NCBI GenBank assembly: GCA_016342595.1
Contig: JAEINY010000041.1
Span: forward strand, 1 to 35,250
DNA: 35,250 nucleotides
Reading direction: 5' to 3'
Source: Marinilabiliaceae bacterium
GTDB lineage: Bacteria > Bacteroidota > Bacteroidia > Bacteroidales > Marinilabiliaceae
The notes beneath the pieces are model-generated. The model was not told the DNA's origin. It saw nothing but the letters and a program-made list of their open reading frames with translations, and made no database searches. Shown one piece after another: positions 18,521 to 26,574 of this stretch (the stretch's first letter is position 1; every line of letters starts with the position of its first letter). Position numbers and translations under genes: made by a program.

Positions 18521-18556
18521 GTTACATTAAATATTTGAAACTGTTTCCGCAGTTTC
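18521..18556 (-). promoter_or_regulatory. Candidate ECF-type promoter and palindrome before susC
   Basis: On the minus strand GGAAACAG is followed by TTTAATGTA, with 16 bases between AAC and TGT and only 14 bases between GTA and the ATG. This matches the AAC-N15/16-YGTA layout seen before the GH95-like and GH43-like genes. A perfect 7-base inverted repeat (GAAACTG with CAGTTTC, 18537-18543 and 18550-18556) overlaps the upstream element. The very short leader that results is unusual, so confidence is moderate. Confidence 0.35.
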
Positions 18557-18575
18557 GATTTTAATTAATTCACAG

Positions 18576-18610
18576 CCGGATGGTTACTTGAATAACCATC
18601 CGGTTTTTTT
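18576..18610 (+). terminator. Strong hairpin with plus-strand T run between fecR and susC
   Basis: A perfect 11-base stem (CCGGATGGTTA at 18576-18586 with its complement at 18593-18603, loop of 6) is followed on the plus strand by seven T residues that run into the fecR stop codon. The T run favours termination of plus-strand (antisense) transcription. On the minus strand the hairpin directly follows fecR but has only a weak T-rich tail, so it may be a partial terminator or a message-stabilising end. Confidence 0.6.
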
Positions 18611-19580
18611 ATTTAATTAGCACAATGGTTTCCTGATCTGAATTTTCAATAATTTGATAACGTATAGATGTTGAGTAACTCAACATTTGCATTAGTTTAT
18701 CCAAAGTAATGGTCTTATCCACGGTACCTGAAAACGTATAGTCTTTTGCTTCTTTCTTTTCAAATTTTACTGTAACACCATACCATTGCTCAATTTCACC
18801 GGTAATGTCAGACAGTGAAGTATTCCTAAAAACAAATTCACTTCTCATCCATGACAAAACAGAAGCATCCCCCCTAATGGGTTCAATGCGAACATGATGC
18901 TGATCTGAAACAAATTGTTGACCTGGCACCAAAGAATGGACCTTATTGTTGGCTGTTACCACATCAATATTTCCTTCCAACAGAGATGCTTTTACAAACT
19001 GTCTGTCATTGGCCTGCACATTGAATTTAGTCCCCCGGTCTATTATCTGTATATCACCGGCGTTCACAATAAATTTTCGATTTTCATTATGGATAATATC
19101 AAAAAACGCTTCTCCATTTATATCCAATACCACTTCATTCGCGCGTTCCGACAGTATTTTAATTTGGGAGTTAGCATTTAAAGAGATGGTAGAGCCATCC
19201 GCCAATTCAAATTGATTGATACTTTTGGCTTTTGAGGATATGGTGACGATTCGATGCCCCCCCAGATCCTTACTCTGAATCCATGTATTAAAGATCTGCC
19301 CAATAGATAGAAATAATACACAAACAGCAGCGTAAGCAACAATTTTCATCCACAAAGCAGGTGAACGCTTACCTTCAATTTTCATCCATATAGACTTCAA
19401 CTGTTTTTGTTTCTCAAGACTTGTTGTTTGCTTTGTCGTTGCCATTTGAATAGCATACAGATTCTTAAAATCTATAAACGCTTTCTTCTCTTCCGAATCA
19501 GAAGCTAAACGCTTATAGTATAGCAAGCGTTCCTGATCATCTGCTCGCCCTGCCAATATTTTTGCTTTAATATCTTCCAC
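18609..19580 (-). CDS. FecR-type anti-sigma factor
   Basis: A 323-residue inner-membrane anti-sigma factor that holds the ECF sigma factor until the SusC STN domain signals through the periplasm. Residues 1-70 are the cytoplasmic anti-sigma part. Residues 76-97 form a single membrane helix (LWMKIVAYAAVCVLFLSIGQ). The FecR domain runs from about 113 to 205 (FELADGSTISLNANSQIKIL, VVLDINGEAFFDI, FIVNAGDIQIIDRGTKFNVQ). From about 240 to the end is a DUF4974-type STN-contact domain (FVFRNTSLSDITGEIEQWYG, FSGTVDKTITLDKLMQMLSY). The start is GTG: no in-frame ATG lies between the upstream stop and this codon, and the next internal Met (46) would remove much of the anti-sigma part. It lies between the sigma gene and susC, the standard arrangement. 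Confidence 0.94.
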   Translation of the reverse strand: MEDIKAKILAGRADDQERLLYYKRLASDSEEKKAFIDFKNLYAIQMATTKQTTSLEKQKQLKSIWMKIEGKRSPALWMKIVAYAAVCVLFLSIGQIFNTWIQSKDLGGHRIVTISSKAKSINQFELADGSTISLNANSQIKILSERANEVVLDINGEAFFDIIHNENRKFIVNAGDIQIIDRGTKFNVQANDRQFVKASLLEGNIDVVTANNKVHSLVPGQQFVSDQHHVRIEPIRGDASVLSWMRSEFVFRNTSLSDITGEIEQWYGVTVKFEKKEAKDYTFSGTVDKTITLDKLMQMLSYSTSIRYQIIENSDQETIVLIK

Positions 19581-19710
19581 TTTCCTTACTTTATAAACTA
19601 TATGCTTTCCCAGCCTCTTACCCTATCAAAAATTAACATTTTTTTCCAATTAAACACACTTTGCCCAAGGGGACGCTCTGTAAATCGCTTATCCAGTAAC
19701 TATTACACAA

Positions 19711-19733
19711 ATAAAAAAAAGGGGCGGGGGGGG
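19711..19733. repeat. Homopolymer tract between sigma and fecR genes
   Basis: Eight A residues are followed by four G, one C and eight G on the plus strand, inside the 215-base gap between the sigma stop and the fecR start. Such runs are prone to slippage and to sequencing error. Nothing else gene-like is seen in the gap. Confidence 0.8.
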
Positions 19734-19795
19734 ACAAATAAAAACAAATACTTTGGATTCGCTTTGGCAAGAACTATCTTATACAGGATCCGGAT

Positions 19796-20386
19796 TTAGG
19801 ATAATAGCGAAGTCATCAAATAAATAATAGGAAGATAGTCTTTTAATTCTTTGCGTAAAATAATAAGTGCCTTTGACATACGCGCTTCAACAGTTTTAAT
19901 ACTAATATCTAATTGCTCAGCAATCTCCCGGTATTTCAACTCTTCAACCCGACTTAACAGAAACACATCTTTCAGCTTAGCTGGTAAAGCCTCAATGGCT
20001 TCGTCCATTCGTTCTTTTAATTCATCAAACTGCACGATATCATCAGCCATAGCAGTCATGGCTTCATAATTAAACTGCATCTCGATATACTTCAACTCCT
20101 TAATATTCCGATTGATTGTTTGTTCTTTCCGGAGATGCATCAGGCAGTTATTTTTAGTGATTGTATAGAGGTAATTACGAACACTTAAATCATCTCTTAC
20201 ACCTCCTCTCACTTCCCATAATTTAACAAAGGCATCCTGAACAATTTCTTCGGCAGCAGAGTTATCATTGACATATTGCAGACACAAATGATAAAGCATA
20301 TCAGAAAATTCATAATAAACACTATCAAACGCTTGCTTCTCACCATTGCGGACAGCAACCAAATCAACTGTTTTCTTTTTAGTCAT
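19796..20386 (-). CDS. ECF-type RNA polymerase sigma factor
   Basis: A 196-residue sigma-70 family factor of the extracytoplasmic-function type, with only regions 2 and 4. Region 2: FDSVYYEFSDMLYHLCLQYV, NSAAEEIVQDAFVKLWEVRG and YLYTITKNNCLMHLRKE (about residues 19-82). Region 4: LPAKLKDVFLLSRVEELKYR, EIAEQLDISIKTVEARMSKA and LIILRKELKDYL (about 134-184). Length is normal for the Bacteroidota FecI-like group. It stands at the head of the left module, followed by fecR and the STN-bearing susC, so its likely job is to switch on that module in response to substrate. Start ATG at 20384-20386. Its own leader has repeated ACAAAGTAA words that may control it; the promoter motif found before susC is not present there. 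Confidence 0.95.
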   Translation of the reverse strand: MTKKKTVDLVAVRNGEKQAFDSVYYEFSDMLYHLCLQYVNDNSAAEEIVQDAFVKLWEVRGGVRDDLSVRNYLYTITKNNCLMHLRKEQTINRNIKELKYIEMQFNYEAMTAMADDIVQFDELKERMDEAIEALPAKLKDVFLLSRVEELKYREIAEQLDISIKTVEARMSKALIILRKELKDYLPIIYLMTSLLS

Positions 20387-20408
20387 GCAGATGTAGATTG
20401 TTCGAACT

Positions 20409-20440
20409 ACAAAGTAAGTATTTTACTTTACACAAAGTAA
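20409..20440 (-). promoter_or_regulatory. Direct and inverted repeats in the sigma gene leader
   Basis: ACAAAGTAA occurs at 20409-20417 and again at 20432-20440 (23-base period), and AAAGTAA at 20411-20417 forms an inverted repeat with TTACTTT at 20423-20429. On the minus strand both direct copies read TTACTTTGT, close to the Bacteroides -7 element TAnnTTTG. They lie 23 to 54 bases before the sigma start, so they may be promoter elements or an operator. Confidence 0.4.
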
Positions 20441-20445
20441 CTTTT

Positions 20446-20536
20446 TTAATACTAGAAACGATTAAACCTAATAGACCATACTCTTGAAAGTTAAGCTCTC
20501 ATATTCTTTCATCCTGGATATATTTAAAGTGTCAAG
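20446..20536 (-). pseudogene. Degraded remnant of a susD C-terminal region
   Basis: On the minus strand 20481-20513 matches the susD segment at 13619-13651 in 29 of 33 bases. Read in frame it gives QDERI-stop-ELNFQEYG, matching LDERMRELNFEEH of SusD, and after a small deletion LLGLIVSS matches RLGLVVER. A shared CTTGAC precedes both. The internal stop and gaps show it is not coding. It lies between the end of the right locus and the sigma gene, and is probably left from an earlier susD or from recombination between Sus modules. Confidence 0.75.
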
Positions 20537-20562
20537 ATTTGCTTTAAACGAAATTTGTTAAA

Positions 20563-22884
20563 TTACCTTTTCCGAAACGTTAGTACTTTCGATTCTCCTG
20601 GCTCAAGATGAATACCATGAGCATTTAATAAATAATTATGACCTAAGGGTAATTTTATGTCACTTTCATTTTCTGAAAGTATCTTCACTTTTGCCGTTGT
20701 TTCTGTCGGATTGGTCACTTTAAGTACCAACCGGCTTTCAGTATCATTCACTTTGTCTACTTCAATATTGTCAAAAGCCTTAAAGAAGGAGCGATCAGGC
20801 TGCACATACAATCCTGGAATTTCGATATAGGTAAGCATCAAACTTGTTTCCGCCCAGGTGGAACCATACATAATTTCACCAATTCCCTCGAGCCAGTCGG
20901 TTGTGTTTACACGTTCCGTCATAAACCCGTTGGGTACCCCCTCAATAGGACGAAGCGGGTGAACCAGGTATTGCGGGATGTTATGAGCGATATCATACAA
21001 GAGGTCGATGTAAAATTTATCACCGGTGGCACGATACAATTTTAATAAACCACTCCCCGAATGGGTACATATTCCGGGGGATCCGTGTTTATTTTGGGTA
21101 TTGGCATTGACAGCACCAATGGAATGAATTCCTTTTTTTGCATACAGCGAATTTTCAGGAAACTCATAGTTGTAGGATATCACCCAAGTCGAAAACTGTC
21201 TTGCAATTTCCTCGCCAATTTCAAGCCACTTCTTCTCTCCTGTGGTTTCATAAAGTACAGCATAACTCTCCACTAAAGCATAACACGACTCACTGTCGAA
21301 GTTTTGCAAAGCATCGCCCGGACCGCCACAGGTAAGACCTTTTTTGATATAATTCTCATGGAAATATCCTCCAATTTCCCTGGCTGCAGTTAAATATTCG
21401 GGATTGTTGAAATAGTTAGATGCAAGACTCAAAGCAGCTGGTGTAATTCCCCCGCTGGTGGAGCCACCTACCTGTATTTCTCCTGTCACATTATCCACAA
21501 ATTGCCCCAGCTGATGATTAGTATTCCATAAATTCACAAAAGCATTGGCAACCGTTTTGGCACCCTCCTTCCACGATTCTTTAACGGGAATACCCATTTT
21601 TTCCATCAACAAAAACTGTTTGATCACATAGTAGAGTCCATCGCCACTTTTACGAATGAGGTGCCAGTTTTTGGTATGTGGTTTCCGGGGATCACCACCG
21701 TGCCAGATATTTCCTTTTTCGCCAGAGCACCAGAAAAAGCCGGAGGGAGAAATGCCATTGGGAAATAGCCAGTCAAAATTCCGGATCACATTCTGCCGGG
21801 TTGAATCACTGCCTTCAAATAATAAAGGATAGGTAGAAATCATTCCGCCGGTCCAACCAATTTGCCAATCCTGAAACATATTTTCGCGCATCCCCACTGA
21901 ATAATAACCCCACTCAGGCACGAAGTTCAGATCATTGAATTTATCTTCTTGCACCTCAAATGCACTCGAATAGGGCAATACATTCGCTGGTTCCCTATCC
22001 ATTGGGAGATCTTTTCTGATCTCCGAAAAACAACTGAACAAATCCTGTATCTCATTGGCAGGGAAACTATATATTCTGAATTTAATCGTCACCCTATCTC
22101 CTTGAGAAAAATCAGCCGCTTTATCATCGGATGCAAATCGTGAATCGGCAATTCGATATTTATATAACTCTCTGACAACAGGTGAAGAAATAGAGATTGA
22201 AGCCCTTGAGCGCGTACGATTTTCTTCTATTGAAATACCATAGTCGCCATACTGATTGGCTTGTTCTGTCAACAAAAAGAAACCTTGCTGCTGACCCTGA
22301 GAATAAAAACCGATGGAAGGTGTAGTCATATCCCCACTGCGTTGCTGAATAAAGGAGGGGCCATTGCCCTCATTCAATTTGGGAATATCCGACAGAATAA
22401 TGCCTTTATCAGGACCAATATCTCTAGGATCAAGTAATTTTGGAGAATAGTTAATCCGGCGTGATGGAAAACGGTTGCCATTATAGGCAGCGCCAGGCAT
22501 CAGTACATAATTATTTGTTGACCAGTTATCAAATTCCAGATCAACAGACAAGGCAGTTTCGGGTGCCGTTCCTTCTTTGCAATAAAAGACCACTTCCACA
22601 TCCATTGCATTGGGATCTTCTTTTACAGAATTACTTTTCAACTCAATATCCCATTGCGATTCAAGAAAATGAGTACTTGTTTTTGTCTTAACTTCTACCT
22701 CTTTTTGCTTAATCAGTTTATTAAATAAGGAATAATCGTAGTGGTTAAAACGTACAGAAATTCTTGCCTTCCCGGATGTAAGCGAATCCATGTTTTCAAT
22801 TTTCTCTGCCTGAGCAAAAAGAAATAACACATGACATATGAGAAATAGACTTATCCGTTTATTTAATCTTGTAATATTCTTCAC
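20563..22884 (-). CDS. Exported protein of unrecognised family, probable (alpha/alpha) toroid hydrolase
   Basis: A 773-residue secreted protein with a Sec signal (hydrophobic part about 10-26, cut after AQA). I do not recognise the family. Residues about 40-290 look like a beta-sandwich (FDNWSTNNYVLMPGAAYNGN, QGQQQGFFLLTEQANQYGDY). From about 320 to 690 repeated helices with W, H and G-rich turns suggest an (alpha/alpha) toroid (CSGEKGNIWHGGDPRKPHTK, GGSTSGGITPAALSLA, NFDSESCYALVESYAVLYET, HGSPGICTHSGSGLLKLYRA, STWAETSLMLTYIEIPGLYV). The last ~85 residues are beta-rich (RLVLKVTNPTETTAKVKILS). This order recalls glycosidases and lyases of toroid families. It starts 10 bases after the phosphodiesterase stop, so the two are cotranscribed and may act in sequence. 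A glycan-cleaving role is inferred only. Confidence 0.75.
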   Translation of the reverse strand: MKNITRLNKRISLFLICHVLFLFAQAEKIENMDSLTSGKARISVRFNHYDYSLFNKLIKQKEVEVKTKTSTHFLESQWDIELKSNSVKEDPNAMDVEVVFYCKEGTAPETALSVDLEFDNWSTNNYVLMPGAAYNGNRFPSRRINYSPKLLDPRDIGPDKGIILSDIPKLNEGNGPSFIQQRSGDMTTPSIGFYSQGQQQGFFLLTEQANQYGDYGISIEENRTRSRASISISSPVVRELYKYRIADSRFASDDKAADFSQGDRVTIKFRIYSFPANEIQDLFSCFSEIRKDLPMDREPANVLPYSSAFEVQEDKFNDLNFVPEWGYYSVGMRENMFQDWQIGWTGGMISTYPLLFEGSDSTRQNVIRNFDWLFPNGISPSGFFWCSGEKGNIWHGGDPRKPHTKNWHLIRKSGDGLYYVIKQFLLMEKMGIPVKESWKEGAKTVANAFVNLWNTNHQLGQFVDNVTGEIQVGGSTSGGITPAALSLASNYFNNPEYLTAAREIGGYFHENYIKKGLTCGGPGDALQNFDSESCYALVESYAVLYETTGEKKWLEIGEEIARQFSTWVISYNYEFPENSLYAKKGIHSIGAVNANTQNKHGSPGICTHSGSGLLKLYRATGDKFYIDLLYDIAHNIPQYLVHPLRPIEGVPNGFMTERVNTTDWLEGIGEIMYGSTWAETSLMLTYIEIPGLYVQPDRSFFKAFDNIEVDKVNDTESRLVLKVTNPTETTAKVKILSENESDIKLPLGHNYLLNAHGIHLEPGESKVLTFRKR

Positions 22885-22894
22885 GAAAAATGAT

Positions 22895-23806
22895 TTAAAA
22901 TTCCCTTAAACCCTTACTTTTTAAATATTCCAAAAGCTCTTTAGGATTATCAGTCTGAATAATATTTGCCCCTTTTTTAATGACCCATCCCCAATTATCA
23001 TCAGGATTTTCAAGTGCTTTTGCATCGGTATGCCCCATGCACAAACTTCCCCAAAGTGTATTCACCCATACACGGGCTCCATTAGCTTTTATAAAATCAA
23101 CTTCTGACATCACCGAATCATTTTTCCGCAAAATAAATTCAAATCCAATGGGATCGTATTTCGAAAGATGTTCTCTGATTCTGAGCACTACGCTATCCTG
23201 TGAATCAGACACAATGGGCATGTAAAAAACCGGCTCCTCAGTAAATGAAAGATCTCTCATTACCTGATTGCCATTTTTACCACCTTTTAAAATCACATGA
23301 TCCATCGTGCCGGTTTTTTGAAGGAGTGGCCAAATCTCATTTAGCAAACCATATGCTTTATCCAGGTTCAGCAACACCTTACCTTTGGCTGTCAATAAAG
23401 CTTCTTCAAGCGTTGGTATTTTATGGTCGGTTAGTTCCGCATCCTTCCCGCCCTGGTTATTCTTTAAATAGAATTGGCGCAGTTCGTCAAGTGTGAAATC
23501 CGAAACTTTTCCTTTTCCGTTTGTTGTTCGGTCGATTGAGTTATCATGCATTAAAATTAGTTGGTTATCCCTGGTCTTACGCACGTCAACTTCAACAATA
23601 TCAACCCCCATTTCGATACTGCTTTCAATACCTCTAATTGAATTTTCAGGTGCATGACGCCAATCTCCACGATGAGCAGCTACCAGAACATTTTTACTTT
23701 CCGACTGCTGCAGTTCAGTAATAATTTTCTGAACGTGAATTTGCTTCTCCTGTACACAACTAATATAGAGGACGAGGATACCAATGCCAATCAATATATT
23801 TCTCAT
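22895..23806 (-). CDS. Exported glycerophosphodiester phosphodiesterase family protein
   Basis: A 303-residue exported member of the GDPD family, TIM-barrel metal enzymes that split phosphodiesters. Canonical residues are present: His45-Arg46 in VAAHRGDWRHAPENS with Glu54, Glu72 and Asp74 in DIVEVDVRKTRDNQ, and His87 in LILMHDNSIDRTTNGKGK. The C-terminal half keeps the expected pattern (GWVIKKGANIIQTDNPKELL). The N terminus is a signal with a Cys at position 17 in a weak lipobox (LYISC), so it may be a lipoprotein. It is followed after 10 bases by the unknown toroid protein and lies 132 bases after the beta-helix gene. The substrate could be glycerophosphodiesters from lipid, or phosphodiester-linked glycans; the locus favours the latter but does not prove it. 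Confidence 0.9.
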   Translation of the reverse strand: MRNILIGIGILVLYISCVQEKQIHVQKIITELQQSESKNVLVAAHRGDWRHAPENSIRGIESSIEMGVDIVEVDVRKTRDNQLILMHDNSIDRTTNGKGKVSDFTLDELRQFYLKNNQGGKDAELTDHKIPTLEEALLTAKGKVLLNLDKAYGLLNEIWPLLQKTGTMDHVILKGGKNGNQVMRDLSFTEEPVFYMPIVSDSQDSVVLRIREHLSKYDPIGFEFILRKNDSVMSEVDFIKANGARVWVNTLWGSLCMGHTDAKALENPDDNWGWVIKKGANIIQTDNPKELLEYLKSKGLREF

Positions 23807-23938
23807 GAGTTATTCATTTTATAGTGTGGTAAAATTCATCTTTGTGTTTAAGCCCATTCTAAAATCATTTCATAACATATAAAAGGGCAATAATTTAAAA
23901 CACAATGAAGTTCAATCGTTTTTGGAGTATAACAAATT

Positions 23939-26047
23939 TTATTTTTTAGTTTTCCTCATGTTTTCAATCACAGCGCTCTCGAAATCCTGGATAATAGAGT
24001 CCTCCAATCGTGCCTTATCCCTCCAATTTTGATCCCCCTGAACACCTGCCTTTTTATAATCGAAAGGAACAAACCCAATCTTGCGCGTATTGCTTTTTTT
24101 CTTGATACTGAAGTCAAAATTCGCCGGATCTTTAAATCCCGGATCGGCAACCAATGAATTTTTATCGTGTCCGGACTTTTGCCAATCGGCAAATGACTTA
24201 CCATTAAAATCATACTTATCATCTGTGTTATTCCAATAAAGGTTGTTATCCATATGAATATCAATTTTCTCCCAGGCACCTTGCAATACCACACCCTCAT
24301 CAAATACAATAATATTATTATCGAAGTTAAAAGAACGATGTTTCTCCACACGCGTACACTGAGCCTGATACAGTTTAGCAAAGGCAAAAATGTTATTCCG
24401 AATACTATTGTTTTTACCGTAATGCTGGTGGAAACCTCCTGTTTTGGTGTTGTACACCAGGTTATTCTCCATCACAATATCCGAAGAGCCTTCGTCGGTA
24501 TATAGCCCCCAACCACCGTACGAATAAGCATGTACATGATGAATCACATTATTACTGATGACAGTGCCTTCCGATTTCCCCAAGGTATAAACGGCAGCCA
24601 TATCACTAAGTAGCGCCCAGCCAATATGGTGTATGTTGTTATAAGTTATCTTGTTTCTTTTGGCATTACTATCAGCATATCCCCAAATCCAACCCACAGA
24701 AATCCCTGAATAATAAAAATTACCGATGTCGTTATGTGATATTTCATTGTCTGAACTATGGCCTACCCACACACCAACGGCCGATGGAAACTCTTGACCG
24801 CCTGTTTGTATAATATTGTTATGTAGTCGAATATTTTTTGTATGCTCAGCTCCTTGTTGAGGAGAGAAATCCCCCAGATAGATTCCACCACCACCCAGAT
24901 CATTCAAATAACAATGATCCACCAGGGAGCTACTACAACCTTTTCCAAACCAAAGCGCATGCTGTCCGGTTTGAGAAATTTCGCAATTGGTAAAACTGAT
25001 ATTTTTTGCCCCTTCAAGCATCACTGCCGCATTAATTAAAGCTGCTGCCTGATTGGGCTCAGAACCTGAACGGGGCATTCGATAATGACAGTGGGAAAAT
25101 GAAATGCCTTCGAACTGAATATTTTCAACATAGTTATTGTTTGAAGCATCACCTTCCACTGAAATGATATTTTCCAGAGCGGGGGCAACAACCTCGCTAT
25201 TCTCAGGTGTTTCTCCCGGCAGTGGTACATAGTATAAAATGCCTTTATTATTAAGAAACCATTCACCCGGGGAATCCAAGGCTGCAAAATAGTTTTCAAA
25301 TACAATACGCCCCCCATTTTTTAACGGATTCCAGGGCTTCATCCCATTTCCCGAAGTATAGATTTTGGTACTGTCTTTATCAATTTTATCAATAAAACGC
25401 AAGGTAAAATCCCACTTGTGGTAAGCTCTGAATCGCACATTTTCCACTTCCTCATCGGTAATTTGTTGAAGTGACTTAAAATTTTCGGCATCGAAGGAGA
25501 GCACCTGTTGTGCTTTTTCAGCCGCACGTCCCGTACCTCTATCCCAAATATTTTGTTTTACGTCACCAATTTTCAAAAATCCTCTGTTGGGGGTACGTGC
25601 TAAAGTCGCTCTTTTCCCATTTACATAAAGCTGGTCGAAGCGCCAATTATAATACAAACAATCCGGTATCTTAGCCTCCCAAATACCATTCTCATTTACC
25701 TTAAAACCTGTAATCTTTTTCCCACCACTAAATAGTGGTGTTGTTCCTTTTTCAGCTTTATAAATAATGGGGTATTCTGCCGTACCGCCATCTTCGGATT
25801 TTAACACCAATGGTTCAGTCATTTCATACCTGCCACCTTTGATCATCACGGTGATGGGAGCCGTGACTTGATTGCATTTTTTATAGCTACGGACAGCATC
25901 TCGCGCCCCGGTAAGCGTTGCCAATGGCTGATCCTGGGTTCCGGGATTATTATCGTTCCCATTGGGAGCGATGTGAAGTTGCCCGTAAATAGTGTCAAAC
26001 GATAATAATAACCCGAATAGTACTAAAAAAAGATACCTGGTATACAT
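23939..26047 (-). CDS. Secreted right-handed beta-helix protein (GH141-like)
   Basis: A 702-residue secreted protein with a Sec signal (about 1-22, cut after IYG). It starts with LHIAPNGNDNNPGTQDQPLA and LTGARDAVRSY, followed by GGRYEMTEPLVLKSEDGGTA and YVNGKRATLARTPNRGF, which is the pattern of the GH141-like group. Parallel beta-helix turns span about 300-600 (ISFTNCEISQTGQHALWFGK, NEISHNDIGNFYYSGISVGW, MENNLVYNTKTGGFHQHYGK). Compared with the protein at 3789-6191 it lacks the C-terminal discoidin domain and has a Sec rather than a lipoprotein signal. It stands alone between two AT-rich gaps, upstream of the phosphodiesterase gene. Glycoside hydrolase activity is plausible; family placement is by resemblance only. 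Confidence 0.8.
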   Translation of the reverse strand: MYTRYLFLVLFGLLLSFDTIYGQLHIAPNGNDNNPGTQDQPLATLTGARDAVRSYKKCNQVTAPITVMIKGGRYEMTEPLVLKSEDGGTAEYPIIYKAEKGTTPLFSGGKKITGFKVNENGIWEAKIPDCLYYNWRFDQLYVNGKRATLARTPNRGFLKIGDVKQNIWDRGTGRAAEKAQQVLSFDAENFKSLQQITDEEVENVRFRAYHKWDFTLRFIDKIDKDSTKIYTSGNGMKPWNPLKNGGRIVFENYFAALDSPGEWFLNNKGILYYVPLPGETPENSEVVAPALENIISVEGDASNNNYVENIQFEGISFSHCHYRMPRSGSEPNQAAALINAAVMLEGAKNISFTNCEISQTGQHALWFGKGCSSSLVDHCYLNDLGGGGIYLGDFSPQQGAEHTKNIRLHNNIIQTGGQEFPSAVGVWVGHSSDNEISHNDIGNFYYSGISVGWIWGYADSNAKRNKITYNNIHHIGWALLSDMAAVYTLGKSEGTVISNNVIHHVHAYSYGGWGLYTDEGSSDIVMENNLVYNTKTGGFHQHYGKNNSIRNNIFAFAKLYQAQCTRVEKHRSFNFDNNIIVFDEGVVLQGAWEKIDIHMDNNLYWNNTDDKYDFNGKSFADWQKSGHDKNSLVADPGFKDPANFDFSIKKKSNTRKIGFVPFDYKKAGVQGDQNWRDKARLEDSIIQDFESAVIENMRKTKK

Positions 26048-26574
26048 GTCTAATATGGTTTGTTATTAAAATTACTAATCTTGTACGACCATAGTGTTAG
26101 TTTGCCCTATACTCACCTGAAGTCAATTCCGGACAACAAAAATAATTTTGCTCCAATCAGGATTCAAGTAGGATATTCCATGATTCATGTATTATTTTCA
26201 CATTCACACTTATTGACTATGTCATTAGGCTATGAAAAGACATCAATTACTCTACTTAATCCCCTTGCTGCTAACATACATAATCAACAAAACATTTCCT
26301 AAACCTCCATTATCTAAATGAACATGAGTTGGCGTATATATACAAGAGTTATGAAATAGGATTCCTAGCCACTCGACAGAAAATAAGGTTGAAAAACCAG
26401 ATATTAACTCTAGTAAATAAAAAAGAAACAATTTCACAATTTATTATACCGATTACCAATCAAATCCGATGACTATCGGATGATTGATAAAGATATCAAT
26501 CTATGATTGTGTATCGGCATTTACCATTGTAATAAGCAAAATGCTTTATCAATCATTTTGTTATACAATTGGTA
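26048..26574. other. Gene-free AT-rich interval
   Basis: 527 bases with no convincing gene. A 61-codon minus-strand frame (26252-26437) has no family features. The right end holds small inverted repeats (CCGAT/ATCGG at 26466-26479; GATTGAT/ATCAATC at 26482-26501) and one copy of a repeat also found before the GH36 pseudogene. It presumably contains the promoter of the beta-helix gene, but I see no clear promoter element. Confidence 0.6.
26505..26526. repeat. Repeat copy 1 flanking the GH36 pseudogene
   Basis: GATTGTGTATCGGCATT at 26505-26521 matches GATTATGTATCGGCATT at 27634-27650 in 16 of 17 bases. Both are followed by a TACCA word and, further on, by TTGGTA. Copy 1 lies just past the 3' end of the pseudogene. 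Confidence 0.7.

Noticed and set aside
18609..19580. An ATG start for fecR further upstream or downstream
   Set aside because: No in-frame ATG exists between the upstream stop and the GTG, and the next Met (46) would cut into the anti-sigma region.
19711..19733. A G-quadruplex in the poly-G tract
   Set aside because: Only two G blocks are present, separated by one C, so an ordinary intramolecular four-tract quadruplex cannot be supported.
26252..26437. A 61-codon minus-strand frame in the gene-free interval
   Set aside because: There is no recognisable domain, no convincing start signal and no support from context; it is most likely chance.
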